A DNA stretch of 64,000 nt from Selenomonas sp963528755 (GCF_963528755.1 NZ_CAURXA010000004.1:62001-126000); one strand, 5' to 3'. Shown: positions 32,637 through 41,967, numbered from the stretch's first letter. Made by a program: numbers and translations. Notes: generated by a model not told the origin, from the letters alone.

Positions 32637-34382
32637 ATGCGATCAACATTTTCCGGACTGAATACGATGGTTCGCGGCATTTACAACAATCAGCTGTCCC
32701 TTGATACGGTGGGGCACAACATCACGAACGCGAACACAGAGGGTTATTCGCGCCAGCGCGTGAATCCTGCGACTACGCGGGCATTGGAGCACAGTAGTCT
32801 GTATGGCGGACTTTTCGTCGGTACCGGCGTCGATTCGGATTCGCTGACGAGAGCCCGCGATTTTTTCGCGGACAAGCAGTATTGGCAGGAGGAAGCGACG
32901 GAGTCCTACGCGAAATACCGTCAGAAGAACTACGACAAGATCGAGGCGGTTTTCAACGACTCCAAGACTAAGGGGCTGCAGAATGAGATGCACAAGTTCT
33001 ACAGTGCGTGGAACGACCTCAGTGTCTATGCGAGCGATCCGGCTAAGCGCGTCTCTGTCATCGAGTCGGGCAAGCAGTTCGCTGACCGTCTCGAAGAATC
33101 GGCGCAGAACGTACAGAAGCAGCTCGATCTCGTCTATCGCGAGATGGACACGCAGGTCAAGGATGTCAACGAGATCACGCGGAAGATTGTCGAACTCAAT
33201 AAGAATATCTCGCTCGCCGAAGCGAATGGTGCAATGGCGAACGATCTTCGCGACAAGCGCGATCTCCTTGTTGATAAATTGTCGGGCTACATGAGCCTGC
33301 ACGTCTACGAGATGGATAACGGCATGTACCAGGTCGTCTCGGGCGGCGCGTCCATCGTCAACGGCGTTTCGCGCCTCGAGCTCAAGATGGACGGTCCTGT
33401 TGAGAACAAGCGCTACGGCGTCAACGACTATTCATTGATTTTCAAGGATACGAACACACTCTTCGTGCCAGGAAATGGCTCGCTGCAAGCTGCCGTCGAC
33501 TCCATCAAGGAGGACAAGGCGTACATGGATAAGCTCGCAAACATCGCGGCGACCTTCATGACGCAGTTCAACGACCAGCATCGTGCGGGTGCTGGAATTG
33601 ACAAGGACAAGACATCGAACCTCAACTTCTTTGGCAGAAACGACAAGTATTATATTTGGGACAAGGAGCGTCAGTCGCTTCTCGCAGCGAAGGTGACGGG
33701 CACGGCGTCGACAACAGCCGGCTCGCCTCCCGTGACGACGCATACGACGACGCTCTCTACCGCGGCCGGCGATACGGAAGAGCTCGAAGGCCTTGAGATC
33801 ATCAAGGCGATGAAGGTCAGTGCCGAACTCGTCGCACAGAACGGCGAGCTCAAGCTTGCCGCACGCGGCTTCGGCGACAACAGCGATGCGAAGAACTCCT
33901 ACGTGCAGAATCTCGGCTACAACAATGCGACCGTTCCGCCAAATCTTACGGGCGCGGGCACCGTCGTCCATACGACGAGCGACATGAACGGCACGGCGGA
34001 CGGCAGCAACGCCGTTCTCTTGACGAACATCTTCAACATGGAACAGAAGGACACGGGGCTCACAATCTACAAGAACCCGACGGCGGGCAGCCCAACGGAA
34101 CACCGTCCGACGGGCACGGTCTCGCTCAATAACTATTACAATTCAGTGACGAGTGCGCTCGGCATTGACTCGAACGCGATGGACACGAAGGTCAAGTTCC
34201 AGCAGGATGTCATGACGCAGATCGAGGCGTGGCGTACGTCGGTCTCTGGAGTCAACTGGAATGAGGAGCTTTCCAATATGATCAAGTTCCAGCAGGGCTA
34301 CAGCGCGTGCGCACGCTGCATGACGACGATGGACGAAATGCTTGACCGTCTCGTGAACAACACGGGAATGGTGGGAAGGTAA
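32637..34382 (+). CDS. flgK: Flagellar hook-associated protein 1
   Basis: A 581-residue protein. The N-terminal rod/hook motif (TFSGLNTMVRGIYNNQLSLDTVGHNITNANTEGYSRQRV) and C-terminal coiled coil (GVNWNEELSNMIKFQQGYSACARCMTTMDEMLDRLVNNTGMVG) are typical of FlgK. It forms the first hook-filament junction ring. Full length, with a Thr/Ser-rich exposed middle part (residues ~350-480) that could vary. ATG 32637 follows GGTGAAAG. Confidence 0.95.
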   Translation: MRSTFSGLNTMVRGIYNNQLSLDTVGHNITNANTEGYSRQRVNPATTRALEHSSLYGGLFVGTGVDSDSLTRARDFFADKQYWQEEATESYAKYRQKNYDKIEAVFNDSKTKGLQNEMHKFYSAWNDLSVYASDPAKRVSVIESGKQFADRLEESAQNVQKQLDLVYREMDTQVKDVNEITRKIVELNKNISLAEANGAMANDLRDKRDLLVDKLSGYMSLHVYEMDNGMYQVVSGGASIVNGVSRLELKMDGPVENKRYGVNDYSLIFKDTNTLFVPGNGSLQAAVDSIKEDKAYMDKLANIAATFMTQFNDQHRAGAGIDKDKTSNLNFFGRNDKYYIWDKERQSLLAAKVTGTASTTAGSPPVTTHTTTLSTAAGDTEELEGLEIIKAMKVSAELVAQNGELKLAARGFGDNSDAKNSYVQNLGYNNATVPPNLTGAGTVVHTTSDMNGTADGSNAVLLTNIFNMEQKDTGLTIYKNPTAGSPTEHRPTGTVSLNNYYNSVTSALGIDSNAMDTKVKFQQDVMTQIEAWRTSVSGVNWNEELSNMIKFQQGYSACARCMTTMDEMLDRLVNNTGMVGR

Positions 34383-34392
34383 GGTGAAATAG

Positions 34393-35733
34393 ATGAGAAT
34401 CGGCAGTTTGCAGATGGTTTCACGCTATCAGAAACAGCTGAACACCGCCGCAGAGGAGCAGGCGAAGCTCATGGAGCAGTCGGACGGACAGTCGCTGCAC
34501 CGTCCGTCGGACGATCCCGTGCGCTACTCGAACTGGATGCGCTACAGCACGGAGCAAAACGAGAACGAGCAGTATCAGAAGAACGTCGATGCGGGAAAAT
34601 CTTGGATGCAGCGCACAGACGGTGCCGTTTCGGGCATGGCGGACATCTTCAAGACTTTGAAAGAGAAGACGATTCAGGCGGCACAGTCGCCACATCAGGA
34701 TACGGATATGGACGCAATTGCCAAGGATATGACGGCAAAGCTGCATGAAATCGTCTCCCTCGGCAATTCACAGCAGGGTGATCGCTACATCTTCTCGGGG
34801 CAGTCCGACCTCACACAGCCGTTCCTTCTCACGGAGAAGAAAGTCGCGCGTGGCGTGCCCAAGACGCTTGACGATCAACAGTCGAAGTTCTTCAACAATA
34901 CGAACGTGTCGGGCCGCATGAAGCAGATGATCACGCTCCAAGGCGACGACAATAATGAATATTATCTCGACACGAAGACGGGAGACATCTATTCCTACGA
35001 CTTCATGAAGGACGGCTACAAGAAGAAGGTTGCAGCAGGCCAGACAGAAGTCAACCCGGCGGCCGATCGCGCGGGCACTCTCGGCGGCGCATTCAACGTG
35101 TCGGACAACTTCCTCAATACGGGGCAGATCAAGGACGCCTCGACGACGCCACCGGCTGCTGCCGGCAAGGGCGCAGGCTGGTCACAGAGCATCACGGTCG
35201 GTGGCAATACGGTTAACTTGAAGCTCAAGACCATCGACCAGCAGATCGTCAAGTACCAAGGCGATTTCAAACAGATCTCCATGGTCAAAAAGAACGGCGC
35301 CGTCGAGCCGACCGCCGACACCGTCAATGCGACGGCGGGCGACATCTTCGGCACAGACATCTTTGACGATGAAAATTCGGGCAATACCCAGTCGGGTACG
35401 GCGGCGATCAACGATATGCTGACCGTGGCGGCGAAAGTCGATTCCTCCGACGTCAACTGGCTGATTTCCGACGGCGTGACGCTCGCCGACGAGTCACACA
35501 ATAACGTCGTCATATCGCAGGATCATATCGCGGCGCGCCACAACGTCTACAAGGGCATGGCGGACATCCTCGACGACTACGCCGTTTCCATCAAGCAGGA
35601 TATTTCCGACACGAACAGCACGGATGTCGCGAAGCTCGCCGTCCAGCTCATGCAGGCGTCGGCAATCTACAACATGTCGCTCTCCGTCGGCTCGCGCATT
35701 CTGCCCCCGACTTTGACCGACTACTTGAGGTAA
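34393..35733 (+). CDS. flgL: Flagellar hook-associated protein 3
   Basis: A 446-residue protein. N-terminal flagellin-like helix (MVSRYQKQLNTAAEEQAKLMEQSDGQSLHRPSDDPVRYSNWMRY) and C-terminal helix (NSTDVAKLAVQLMQASAIYNMSLSVGSRILPPTLTDYLR). Forms the second junction ring. Ten bases after flgK. Confidence 0.94.
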   Translation: MRIGSLQMVSRYQKQLNTAAEEQAKLMEQSDGQSLHRPSDDPVRYSNWMRYSTEQNENEQYQKNVDAGKSWMQRTDGAVSGMADIFKTLKEKTIQAAQSPHQDTDMDAIAKDMTAKLHEIVSLGNSQQGDRYIFSGQSDLTQPFLLTEKKVARGVPKTLDDQQSKFFNNTNVSGRMKQMITLQGDDNNEYYLDTKTGDIYSYDFMKDGYKKKVAAGQTEVNPAADRAGTLGGAFNVSDNFLNTGQIKDASTTPPAAAGKGAGWSQSITVGGNTVNLKLKTIDQQIVKYQGDFKQISMVKKNGAVEPTADTVNATAGDIFGTDIFDDENSGNTQSGTAAINDMLTVAAKVDSSDVNWLISDGVTLADESHNNVVISQDHIAARHNVYKGMADILDDYAVSIKQDISDTNSTDVAKLAVQLMQASAIYNMSLSVGSRILPPTLTDYLR

Positions 35734-35761
35734 GAACAAGACAGAAGAAAGGAGGGACGCG

Positions 35762-36352
35762 ATGCTTTCCAATATGACGTATCTGAATGTGCGCCATACC
35801 CTGCCCATGCTCGGCTGGCAGACGCGCTCCTTCCGGCTTAAAACGAGCATGACGCCGACACAGATGCGAGGGGTGCGGCGCGAAGCGAGCGCAAATCTCG
35901 GCGCGACGCAGGTGCGCATTGACATCGACAGCTACGAGAGCCGTAAGGCGTACGGTTTCCGCAAGGATGCCGATCTCTGCGCGGACTTCAAAAACGCAGG
36001 CCTTTCGGGCGTGAAAAGCGGCACGAGCCGCCGTTCATCGGAGGCTTGGCAGGCGATTGACGGTGCGGCGAAGCCAAATGCGGACTTTTTCCAAAAGCAG
36101 GCGAAGGGCAAGATCGAAGCTGAGATCAAGGAACAGAAGGAAATCGAGCTCAAACCCATCCCACGTCCGAAGATCACAGTGCATCCAGCAGAGCTTAAAG
36201 GATCGCCCGATGTCGGCGAGCACTCGATCGACATACGCTCCGATCCGTTCGCCACGTACGACTATGAGCCGGGCAGTATCGACTATCATATGAAAGTGGA
36301 AGGTTCCATTCATATGTGGACATCCATCGGCCATTATGATGTATACGCATAG
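35762..36352 (+). CDS. DUF6470 (YviE-like) flagellar locus protein
   Basis: A 196-residue protein of unknown function found between flgL and fliW in Firmicutes. It is basic in the middle, with a Pro/Ile/Val-rich C-terminal half (IELKPIPRPKITVHP, then GSIDYHMKVEGSIHMWTSIGHYDVYA). AAAGGAGGG precedes ATG 35762. Near its 3' end the mRNA can fold CATATGAA against TTCATATG (36287-36316), 48 bases before fliW. Confidence 0.8.
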   Translation: MLSNMTYLNVRHTLPMLGWQTRSFRLKTSMTPTQMRGVRREASANLGATQVRIDIDSYESRKAYGFRKDADLCADFKNAGLSGVKSGTSRRSSEAWQAIDGAAKPNADFFQKQAKGKIEAEIKEQKEIELKPIPRPKITVHPAELKGSPDVGEHSIDIRSDPFATYDYEPGSIDYHMKVEGSIHMWTSIGHYDVYA

Positions 36353-36363
36353 GGGAGAAGAAC

Positions 36364-36834
36364 ATGAGAAAGATCACGACGACGCGCTTTGGAGAAATCG
36401 AGGAAGATGAGAGCAAGATCGTTCATTTTGCTGCAGGCCTTCCAGCCTTCGAAGACGAACATGAGTTCATCATCATCCCATACGACGAGGAAAGCCCTTA
36501 CGTCTTCCTGCAGTCGGTGACAACGCCCGATCTCGCATTTCTGATGGCGATCCCGTTCATCTTCTTCCCTGACTACGAGTTCCGCTTGGAGGATGATGTT
36601 CTCGAAAGCCTTGCCCTTGAACGACAGGAAGATCTTCTGCTTTATACGCTCTTGACGATTCCAGGAAAAGATATCCGCGAGATGACGGCAAACCTTCTCG
36701 CACCGATCGTCATCAACAGTCGCACGAATGAGGGATGCCAGATCGTCCTTGACAAGAGCGGCTATTGCACGAAGCACAAGTTGTTTTCCAAGAAGACGGA
36801 GGACAAGGAAGCAAGCGAGCGGGAGGCGAACTGA
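36364..36834 (+). CDS. fliW: Flagellar assembly factor / CsrA antagonist FliW
   Basis: A 156-residue protein with the FliW pattern: TTRFGEIEEDESKIVHFAAGLPAFEDEHEF, FLQSVTTPDLAFLMAIP and ANLLAPIVINSRTNEGCQIVL. In Bacillus FliW binds either flagellin or CsrA, releasing flagellin mRNA when free flagellin runs low. csrA starts on the base after its stop. Confidence 0.94.
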   Translation: MRKITTTRFGEIEEDESKIVHFAAGLPAFEDEHEFIIIPYDEESPYVFLQSVTTPDLAFLMAIPFIFFPDYEFRLEDDVLESLALERQEDLLLYTLLTIPGKDIREMTANLLAPIVINSRTNEGCQIVLDKSGYCTKHKLFSKKTEDKEASEREAN

Positions 36835-37059
36835 ATGTTGGTATTGACGCGCAAGCCGCGCCAACAGATCATGATCGGCGATGATGTTGTCGTCCACGTT
36901 GTGGAAGTTCAGGGGGACAATGTCCGCATCGCCATCGAAGCACCGCGTGAGGTCAAGATCTACCGCGGCGAGATATATCGCGCTATACAGGACGAGAACA
37001 AGCGGGCGGCAGCGCCTGCTGACATCGACCTCAGCGGCGCACTGCCCGGGGCGGAGTGA
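36835..37059 (+). CDS. csrA: Carbon storage / translation regulator CsrA
   Basis: A 74-residue RNA-binding protein: MLVLTRKPRQQIMIGDDVVVHVVEVQGDNVRIAIEAPREVKIYRGEIY, with a slightly extended tail. CsrA binds GGA motifs in hairpin loops and blocks flagellin translation. Two candidate targets are in the window: the csrA-flaG gap and the flagellin leader. It follows fliW without a gap. Confidence 0.95.
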   Translation: MLVLTRKPRQQIMIGDDVVVHVVEVQGDNVRIAIEAPREVKIYRGEIYRAIQDENKRAAAPADIDLSGALPGAE

Positions 37060-37074
37060 AGCGCCTCGTCCAGG

Positions 37075-37130
37075 GCAGGGCTTCAGTAAGTCGTTCCTTG
37101 CAGGAGCAGGAAGCTCCTGTATTGCCCTGC
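37075..37130 (+). promoter_or_regulatory. Structured csrA-flaG spacer with an AGGA-loop hairpin (candidate CsrA site)
   Basis: CAGGAGC-AGGAA-GCTCCTG (37101-37119) is a perfect 7-bp hairpin presenting AGGA in its loop. It is enclosed by GCAGGGC/GCCCTGC (37075-37081 with 37124-37130). There is no T run, so it is not a terminator. Confidence 0.55.
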
Positions 37131-37188
37131 GCAGGAAGCGCTCGGCAAACAAGGGATTGCATATATTTTATCTATGGAGGGAGAAAAC

Positions 37189-37716
37189 ATGATAAGCAAG
37201 ATTCAGGACGCGCTCGGCGCGGCGGCCGTCATGCAGATGACCGATCTTGCCGTAGGGGGGAGTTCAGCGCCCGCTCCTGTAGCACCCGCAAACAGCGGAC
37301 AGCAGGCAGCGACGACGGGCGTGGAGAACCCTGCGGCGAGCAGCCCCGCAAGTGAAGCTTCGCCCGCTGCCGTCGTCGACGAGCATCTGAGCACGCAGCT
37401 GCAGGCGCGAGAGATCAGCGAAGCGGCGAATACGAAGAGCGAGGCAGCGGAAGCGGAGCGCAAGGAGAAGCCCGACAAGGACAAGCCGGTCGACGAGTCG
37501 CAGATGACGTACCTCATGAAGGAGATCAACCGTATCATGAGCCGCATGAACTGCAACATCGCCTTCGAGTACCACAAGGAAGTCGACGTCATGAGCGTGC
37601 GCATGCTCGAAAAGAAGACGGGCAAGCTCATCAAGGAGATGCCGCCCGAATATATGATCAAGGGCATGGAAAAGACGCGCGAATGGCTGGGCACGTTCCT
37701 GGATCAGCCGGCCTAA
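37189..37716 (+). CDS. flaG: FlaG family flagellar protein
   Basis: A 175-residue protein. A disordered Ala/Ser/Pro-rich N-terminal two-thirds is followed by the FlaG domain (VDESQMTYLMKEINRIMSRMNCNIAFEYHKEVDVMSVRMLEKKTGKLIKEMPPEYMIKGM). FlaG affects filament length. ATG 37189 follows GGAGGGAG. Precedes fliD by 12 bases. Confidence 0.9.
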   Translation: MISKIQDALGAAAVMQMTDLAVGGSSAPAPVAPANSGQQAATTGVENPAASSPASEASPAAVVDEHLSTQLQAREISEAANTKSEAAEAERKEKPDKDKPVDESQMTYLMKEINRIMSRMNCNIAFEYHKEVDVMSVRMLEKKTGKLIKEMPPEYMIKGMEKTREWLGTFLDQPA

Positions 37717-37728
37717 GGAGGAAGAATT

Positions 37729-39465
37729 ATGGGTGTAAATGGAATTTACGGCCTTTCCGGCTCGGGTCTTGACGTAGAGTCCCTCGTCAAGATGGGCATG
37801 AAGGGCAAGCAGAACCAATATGACAAGATGTACAAGCGCGAGATGACGAACGAGTACACGAAGACCGCGCTCAACGAGCTTTACAACAAGGTCAACACGT
37901 ACAACCTCTCCGAGCTTACGAATTATAAGAAGCAGTCCGATATGGCGGCGAAGAGTGCGTCAAGTTCGGACGACAAGACGGTCACGGTCAATGCGAACGG
38001 CGCGGCGGCAGTCATGAGTCATACGGTCACGGTGCAGAGTCTTGCGTCGAATGCCTACTTTATGTCGAACGCACCGATTACGCGTTCCTATCAGCCGGAT
38101 CCCTCCGATCCGCATCCGCCCGACAAATCGAAGAGCACCGAGCTTGCCGACATCGCATTCAAGCGTATCGACAAGCTGACGACGCTCGGCCCTGGCGGTG
38201 TCAAGCAGTATCGTGTTCACTATACGGATGGTACAAATGCCGTCGTCAACGAAGATGATACGGCGCTGTCTTTTGAAATGAAGGACAAGCTTGGAGCGCC
38301 CGCTGCTGATACGTATACGATCAAGTACACGTTCAAGGATCTCGTGGAAAACAAGAAGACTTTGAATGACCTTGCGAGCAGCATACAGAATGCGTCTGTC
38401 GGCTCGAACGGCTCGTCGCGTCAGGTGGCGAAGAAGGCGAACTTCAATGCGAGCTACGATGCGGCGACGGGATCGTTCAGCATCTACAACAAGAACGGCG
38501 GCGCGAACCATGTCATCGACATCAAGACGCTTGACAAGGGTTCGACGCAGCTCATGAACAACCTGCATCTTGCAAAGTATGATCAGTCGACGAACTCGCT
38601 GACACCCCTTACAGCTTTCGCGCAGGGCGTGGGTCAGTCGCACGGCGGCACGGCAGGACAAGTGACGGTTGACGGCAGGACGTACAGTATCGATGAGAAC
38701 CGCCTCGTTGCGGGAGGCGTCACCTACAACTTCCTCAACAAGACGCAGACAGGACAGACGGTCACGGTCTCCGTCTCGCAGAACGTCGACGCCGTCGTCG
38801 ACAGAGTCAAGAAATTCGTCGAGAGCTACAACAAGCTCTTGGACGAACTACAGAAGGAATATAACACTGCACACGACAAGGACTATGACCCGCTGACAAA
38901 AGAGCAGGAAAAAGGCATGTCGGAAGAGCAGGTCAAGCGCTGGAATGAGAAGGCGAAGGGCGGCCTGCTTTATCACAATGCGCAGCTCGGCAGACTGATC
39001 AACAAGATGAGAGAGGCTGTAGCGACGCCTGTGACAGCAGTGGACTCGAAGTACAATTCGGCATCGTCGCTCGGCATCACGACGCAGGTTGGCAATAACC
39101 ACGGACACCTGACGCTCAATGAGGACAAACTCAAGAAGGCATTGGCGGAAGACCCCGACTCTGTCTACCGCGTATTTGGCTCGTTGGACGAAAAGGATGA
39201 CTTCAAAAAGTCGGGTATCTCGATGCGCCTGTCAAAGGTCTCCTTGGACAGCCTCAAAGACATTGCCAAAGAAGCCGGTACGAAGTCTGATTGGGATGAC
39301 TCGAGTGCACTCGGCAATCTGATTCGCCAGCAGAAGAAGAAGATGAAGGACTTCAAGAATCTCTTGGATGACTTCCAGTCGCAGCTCTACAAGAAGTACG
39401 ACGCGATGGAGTCGGCGCTGCAGCGTATGAATAGCACCTACAGCTCGATTTTCGGCGCGAAGTGA
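37729..39465 (+). CDS. fliD: Flagellar filament cap protein
   Basis: A 578-residue protein. N-terminus GIYGLSGSGLDVESLVKMGM, FliD_N around 20-110, FliD_C around 310-560 ending FQSQLYKKYDAMESALQRMNSTYSSIFGAK. The cap promotes flagellin polymerisation. GGAGGAA precedes the start. Confidence 0.94.
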   Translation: MGVNGIYGLSGSGLDVESLVKMGMKGKQNQYDKMYKREMTNEYTKTALNELYNKVNTYNLSELTNYKKQSDMAAKSASSSDDKTVTVNANGAAAVMSHTVTVQSLASNAYFMSNAPITRSYQPDPSDPHPPDKSKSTELADIAFKRIDKLTTLGPGGVKQYRVHYTDGTNAVVNEDDTALSFEMKDKLGAPAADTYTIKYTFKDLVENKKTLNDLASSIQNASVGSNGSSRQVAKKANFNASYDAATGSFSIYNKNGGANHVIDIKTLDKGSTQLMNNLHLAKYDQSTNSLTPLTAFAQGVGQSHGGTAGQVTVDGRTYSIDENRLVAGGVTYNFLNKTQTGQTVTVSVSQNVDAVVDRVKKFVESYNKLLDELQKEYNTAHDKDYDPLTKEQEKGMSEEQVKRWNEKAKGGLLYHNAQLGRLINKMREAVATPVTAVDSKYNSASSLGITTQVGNNHGHLTLNEDKLKKALAEDPDSVYRVFGSLDEKDDFKKSGISMRLSKVSLDSLKDIAKEAGTKSDWDDSSALGNLIRQQKKKMKDFKNLLDDFQSQLYKKYDAMESALQRMNSTYSSIFGAK

Positions 39466-39489
39466 TAGGGGAAGGCAGGGGGAAAACGA

Positions 39490-39939
39490 ATGGTAAATGC
39501 AGCAGCGGAAGCATATAAGAGACAGCAGATCATGACGGCGACGCCCGAAGCCCTCACGCTCATGCTCTACAACGGCGCCCTGCGCTTCATGTCGGAGGGC
39601 AAGGAGGCTCTGGAGAAGAAGGACTACGAGTCGGCGAACAACTCGATCATCAAGGCGGAGAAGATCATCACGGAATTTCGCGTGACGCTCGACTTCGACT
39701 ATGAGATCTCGCATCAGCTACTGCCGCTGTACAACTACGTCTACGACTGCCTCGTACAAGGAAACTTGTCGAGTGATACAGGTAAGATTGATGAGGCGGC
39801 GGGCATTATCCGCGAGCTGCGCGATGCCTGGGCACAGGCGATGAAGAAGGCGCGTGCCGAAAAATCGGGAGAGACGCTCGAAGGGGCGGCGCCGCCCGTG
39901 CCCGAGATCTCCACGACGCCTCCGACCGAGGGCGCATGA
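39490..39939 (+). CDS. fliS: Flagellin export chaperone FliS
   Basis: A 149-residue helical protein: AAAEAYKRQQIMTATPEALTLMLYNGALRFMSEGKEALEKKDYESANNSIIKAEKIITEFRVTLD and YNYVYDCLVQGN. It binds the flagellin C-terminus before export. The C-terminal tail is Pro/Thr-rich. Overlaps the next gene by four bases. Confidence 0.94.
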   Translation: MVNAAAEAYKRQQIMTATPEALTLMLYNGALRFMSEGKEALEKKDYESANNSIIKAEKIITEFRVTLDFDYEISHQLLPLYNYVYDCLVQGNLSSDTGKIDEAAGIIRELRDAWAQAMKKARAEKSGETLEGAAPPVPEISTTPPTEGA

Positions 39940-40274
39940 TGGAGATGCGCACGCCCGAAGAGCTTTGGCAGCTGTACTTGGAGCTTTCGCATGAGATGTT
40001 GAAGTTCATCAAGGAGGACGATATTGACCGCTTCCTCGACCTTGAAGCGCAGAGGGCCAAGGTGTTTGAACAGATGGAAGAGTGCAGTATCGAGGCCTTC
40101 AAGGTGACGCAGGAGGGGCGAGCTCTCGTCGAAGAGCTCAAGCCCATCGAGATGCAGATCATCTACAACACGAAGGTCTGGCTGAATAAGTCGCGCACGC
40201 AGCATGAAACCGTACGCGACTATGAGGTCAGAGGTTTTGACCCCAGCGGTCATCTCGTGAATCGAGAAATGTGA
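39936..40274 (+). CDS. FliT-like small flagellar protein
   Basis: A 112-residue, charged helical protein (TPEELWQLYLELSHEMLKFIKEDDIDRFLDLEAQRAKVFEQMEECS) ending in GFDPSGHLVNREM. Position after fliS and length fit a FliT-type chaperone for FliD, although similarity is only general. Start overlaps the fliS stop (ATGA). Confidence 0.65.
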   Translation: MMEMRTPEELWQLYLELSHEMLKFIKEDDIDRFLDLEAQRAKVFEQMEECSIEAFKVTQEGRALVEELKPIEMQIIYNTKVWLNKSRTQHETVRDYEVRGFDPSGHLVNREM

Positions 40275-40345
40275 GGAAGCACGGGGTGGTGCAGCCTTCC
40301 GTAAAATAAATTTTCACCGGCGGGAAAAAAGTTTCAAAAAACGCT

Positions 40346-40372
40346 TAAGAAAATGGAGCGTCCCACCGATAA
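40346..40372 (+). promoter_or_regulatory. Sigma-28 promoter of flagellin
   Basis: TAAG (40346-40349), 15 bases, ACCGATAA (40365-40372), seven of eight matches to the GCCGATAA -10 of SigD/FliA. Confidence 0.85.
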
Positions 40373-40604
40373 ACTAATTGAGCAAAGGCAAGAAGCACTT
40401 GCCGCTCATCAGATGTCAGCAGTCAGGCGGGTCTCCGATCAACCCGCTGCATGAAGCTAGCTAGCGGCGGCATGCAGTAAAGACGGAAAACGCCTGTTTT
40501 GCTTATTTGCGCCGCAAGGCGCAGGGACGGCAAAGCCGTCTCAAGCACCGGACAAGGATGCCCGGCAGAAGAGAAAATAGGAACAACCAGGGAGGAAAAG
40601 ACAA
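40373..40604 (+). promoter_or_regulatory. Long structured 5' leader of flagellin mRNA, candidate CsrA target
   Basis: About 230 bases with no gene. Hairpins TGCGCC-GCAA-GGCGCA (40508-40523), GACGGC-AAA-GCCGTC (40526-40540) and CCGG-ACAAGGATGC-CCGG (40548-40565). The last shows AAGGA in its loop. The ribosome binding site AGGGAGGA (40589-40596) supplies a second GGA. In Bacillus two such sites let CsrA block flagellin translation; the same logic here is inferred. Confidence 0.5.
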
Positions 40605-41909
40605 ATGGCATTGGTAGTTAAGAACAACATGATGGCGGTCAACACGCTGAACACGTTGAACAAGAATCAGAGCGCGCTCTCGACGAGCCTCAAGCAGGTT
40701 TCGTCCGGCATGAAGATCAACGGCGCCGTCGATGACGCTTCGGGCTATGCGATTTCCGAGCGCATGCGCGTCCAGATCCGTTCGCTCGATCAGGACAACC
40801 AGAACACGCAGAACGGCAACAGCATGATGAAGGTTGCTGAGGGCGCTGTTTCCAGCACGGTTGACATCCTCAAGACCCTCAAGGAGAAGGTCATCAACGC
40901 TGCGAACGACACGAACACGGATGACGATCGTCAGACGATCCAGAAGGAGCTCAACCAGAGCATCGACCAGATCAACGACAACGCGAACATCACGTTCAAC
41001 GGCAAGTACCTCGTCGATGGCACGCACAACCAGAAGGTCACGGCTACGACGACGACGTTCACGAACCAGGCGATGAGCACGGCGACGGAGGGTTCTTCCG
41101 TTCTGACGGCGCTGCTTGACCGCACGGGTCGTAACCTCAACATCCATTCGCAGGATACGATCACGGTTTCCTACGTCAACCAGGGCAAGACGGTGACGAC
41201 GTCCTTCACGGTCGGTACGTGCAAGTTCAGCGAGATCATCGGCAAGATTTCCGGCGTCGGCAAGATGGCTACGACCGTTGGTGCAACGTCCATCATCGGC
41301 ACGAACGTCGCTGGCGATACGGTCTACACGGCTTCCGGCGAGAGCGCGGTTTCGATCTACGCTGGCGGCACGGGTGTCGGCAACTCGATCGGCGGCATCA
41401 CGTTCAGCATCACGGACACGCAGGGCAACATCAACAAGTCCGCGAACGCTGTTCTCGATGCTTTCTCCGAGACGGTTCGTGCGCAGGACAACTCGCAGGA
41501 CAACGCGATGAACTTCCAGATTGGCACGCGCGCCAACCAGGCGATCCGCGTCGGCATGACGGATATGCGTGCTCAGGCTCTCGGTCTCCAGGGTTCGGAT
41601 GGCTCCACGCTGAACATCAGCACGCGCGACAAGGCGAATGCTGCCATCAACGTTCTTGACAACGCGATCGCAAAGGCACTCGACCAGCAGACGACGATCG
41701 GCGCTGTTCAGAGCCGCTTGAACTACACGAGCCAGAACTTGACGACGGCAAGCGAGAACGTCCAGGCTTCCGAGTCCACCATCCGCGATGCCGACATGGC
41801 AAAGGCGATGACGAACTACACGAAGAACAACGTTCTCATGCAGGCTGCTCAGGCTATGCTCGCTCAGGCGAACCAGTCCAGCTCCGGCGTTCTCAGCCTG
41901 CTCCAGTAA
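40605..41909 (+). CDS. Flagellin
   Basis: A 434-residue protein with conserved polymerisation ends: MALVVKNNMMAVNTLNTLNKNQSALSTSLKQVSSGMKINGAVDDASGYAISERM and ENVQASESTIRDADMAKAMTNYTKNNVLMQAAQAMLAQANQ. The middle part (residues ~170-330) is Ser/Thr-rich (for example SIIGTNVAGDTVYTASGESAVSIYAGG), offering many O-glycosylation sites. Codon use is strongly biased, as in highly expressed genes. It has its own sigma-28 promoter, a long leader and a strong terminator, and is followed by the glycosyltransferase locus. Confidence 0.96.
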   Translation: MALVVKNNMMAVNTLNTLNKNQSALSTSLKQVSSGMKINGAVDDASGYAISERMRVQIRSLDQDNQNTQNGNSMMKVAEGAVSSTVDILKTLKEKVINAANDTNTDDDRQTIQKELNQSIDQINDNANITFNGKYLVDGTHNQKVTATTTTFTNQAMSTATEGSSVLTALLDRTGRNLNIHSQDTITVSYVNQGKTVTTSFTVGTCKFSEIIGKISGVGKMATTVGATSIIGTNVAGDTVYTASGESAVSIYAGGTGVGNSIGGITFSITDTQGNINKSANAVLDAFSETVRAQDNSQDNAMNFQIGTRANQAIRVGMTDMRAQALGLQGSDGSTLNISTRDKANAAINVLDNAIAKALDQQTTIGAVQSRLNYTSQNLTTASENVQASESTIRDADMAKAMTNYTKNNVLMQAAQAMLAQANQSSSGVLSLLQ

Positions 41910-41933
41910 TTTCGTCAGAATTACACAAAGAGC

Positions 41934-41967
41934 AAAAAGAACCTCCCCTTTTGGGGAGGTTCTTTTT
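41934..41967 (+). terminator. Strong rho-independent terminator of flagellin
   Basis: AAAAAGAACCTCCCC-TTTT-GGGGAGGTTCTTTTT, a 15-bp stem running into T residues. Confidence 0.93.
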
